Assembly (NCBI GenBank): GCA_005884605.1
Contig: VBBE01000020.1
Coordinates: 1 to 43,792, forward strand
Reading direction: 5' to 3'
Source of the DNA: Candidatus Bathyarchaeota archaeon
Lineage (GTDB): Archaea; Thermoproteota; Bathyarchaeia; 40CM-2-53-6
DNA length: 43,792 bases
Below the pieces are notes generated by a model that saw nothing but the letters and a program-made list of their open reading frames with translations, was not told where the DNA came from and searched no databases. The position numbers and the translations under genes were made by a program. This document shows, piece after piece, positions 43,042-43,792 of this stretch (positions within the stretch are counted from its first letter, which is position 1; every line of letters begins with the position of its first letter).

Positions 43042-43792
43042 CTCTTTTCCCTATTTGTGTTTCGGGAGCGGCCCAGTTGTCTTAGGCGCTGAGAAATCTT
43101 GATTTTCGGAGCGTCAGAAGCTGCCTTGGGTTTGAAGACTCGAAGACCGATTGAGGACATGATCGAACTGATCAGTGTTGCGAGCCCGGCTACGGGATAG
43201 AGGATCTGTGCTGCGACGCCTAGACCCGTGCCTTCTTGGGCGACTATGAAGGAGAATTCTCCACGGGGCAGCATCGAGAGGCCCACCAGAGTAGCTTCAT
43301 CTTTTGCGCCGGACAATCTCGCGCCGGCCCAGCACCCGATGAACTTTCCGAAGATAGCAATTGCAAGGACCGCGATGATTGGTAGTGTGACTGTGAGGAG
43401 CGCTCCAATGTTGATGAGTGTTCCCATAGAGACGAAGAATAGTACGATGAATAGGTCTTTGATCGGGCCTACCTTCTCTTTGACGAAATGGGCCTGGGGT
43501 CCTCGAATCATCAGGCCCATTAGGAACGCGCCAACCGCAGGTGAGAAACCTAGGTAGGAAGAGAGAAGCGCGAACGCGAAGCCGAACGAAAGCGCGAGCA
43601 GGAACGCGGTCTCCTTGTATTCTTGGTCTCCCTTGCTGATCCTGTCTATGAGCCAGGGCGCGATTCTCCAGCCGAAGAAGAAGATGATTCCCACGAGCAA
43701 AGCCCCTTTCAATACGAGGAAGACAATTTCGGTTGGGGGGACTTGGTTGCTGGCCGCGACGAGACCGGGCAGCAATAGAAGCATGAACACCG
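43038..43792 (-). CDS. CPA2-type cation/proton antiporter (KefB/NapA-like), C-terminal part
   Basis: The frame runs off the right edge, so only about 250 C-terminal residues are seen. They contain seven or so membrane helices with the CPA2 landmarks FSPAVGAFLMGLMIRG, KVGPIKDLFIVLFFVSMGT and LSMLPRGEFSFIVAQEG. It would exchange Na+ or K+ for H+ across the membrane. No RCK/TrkA-N domain follows; the protein ends with a basic tail (SQRLRQLGRSRNTNREKS). It is translationally coupled to the downstream membrane protein gene. Confidence 0.9.
   Translation of the reverse strand, partial: VFMLLLLPGLVAASNQVPPTEIVFLVLKGALLVGIIFFFGWRIAPWLIDRISKGDQEYKETAFLLALSFGFAFALLSSYLGFSPAVGAFLMGLMIRGPQAHFVKEKVGPIKDLFIVLFFVSMGTLINIGALLTVTLPIIAVLAIAIFGKFIGCWAGARLSGAKDEATLVGLSMLPRGEFSFIVAQEGTGLGVAAQILYPVAGLATLISSIMSSIGLRVFKPKAASDAPKIKISQRLRQLGRSRNTNREKS

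Noticed and set aside
1..43792. CRISPR arrays, transposases, integrases or phage genes
   Set aside because: I looked for regularly spaced direct repeats and for recombinase or terminase motifs on both strands and saw none; the short direct repeats present are the nikR-region boxes or protein-coding low complexity.

Overview
This window reads as chromosomal DNA of an archaeon, most likely a TACK-group member near Nitrososphaeria/Thaumarchaeota or Bathyarchaeia. The support is indirect: TATA-like boxes sit about 25-35 bases before many starts, with short or absent leaders. Start codons include many TTG. There is a tRNA-Leu(UAA) interrupted by three small introns, an archaeal-size isoleucyl-tRNA synthetase, a COG3199-type ATP-NAD kinase, a standalone LigD-type 3'-phosphoesterase domain, a DUF996 protein and secreted cupredoxins. 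The GrpE-DnaK-DnaJ set suggests a mesophile or moderate thermophile. The exact lineage cannot be fixed from the sequence by eye.

Left part (1-10.9 kb). The window opens with a Cys/Met-metabolism PLP enzyme on the minus strand that has lost its N-terminus. Next come a tiny zinc-finger-like ORF, an acetolactate-synthase-like ThDP enzyme, a ribbon-helix-helix regulator, a secreted sialidase-fold protein, a membrane-anchored cupredoxin and a phospholipase-C-like phosphoesterase. A TetR regulator then faces a decayed short-chain dehydrogenase across a palindromic operator. After a palindrome-rich promoter region come a DrrAB-like ABC exporter pair and a DUF996/zinc-ribbon membrane protein.

Middle part (10.9-25 kb). 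This holds a Rieske ferredoxin, an M32 carboxypeptidase, arylamine N-acetyltransferase facing an unusual SDR, a second ABC exporter whose permease carries a large extracellular insertion, an alpha/alpha-toroid protein and a methyltransferase. A nickel module follows (NikR regulator divergent from a NiCoT transporter) with helically phased TATTAC boxes between the genes. Directly after it is a cobalamin-binding mutase subunit. Further on are an SQR-like flavoprotein, small zinc-finger proteins, an EamA transporter and an arrestin-like/zinc-ribbon protein.

Right part (25-43.8 kb). This holds the grpE-dnaK-dnaJ operon, the multi-intron tRNA-Leu, a basic-tail zinc-ribbon protein, ileS followed by the NAD-kinase homologue, and a HIT protein divergent from ileS across a perfect palindrome. 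A large seven-helix membrane protein with a cytosolic domain comes next. A complete E. coli-like frdABCD (fumarate reductase/succinate dehydrogenase) operon is followed by an AhpD-like protein, the LigD-PE domain, a cupredoxin with Ig-like repeats, a membrane protein and the end of a CPA2 cation/proton antiporter.

Most of the window is ordinary housekeeping and accessory sequence. I see no CRISPR array, integrase, transposase or obvious defence island. The most unusual items are the three-intron tRNA, the bacterial-type FrdABCD complex, the palindromic promoter elements, the nickel/cobalt/B12 neighbourhood and several uncharacterised domain fusions.
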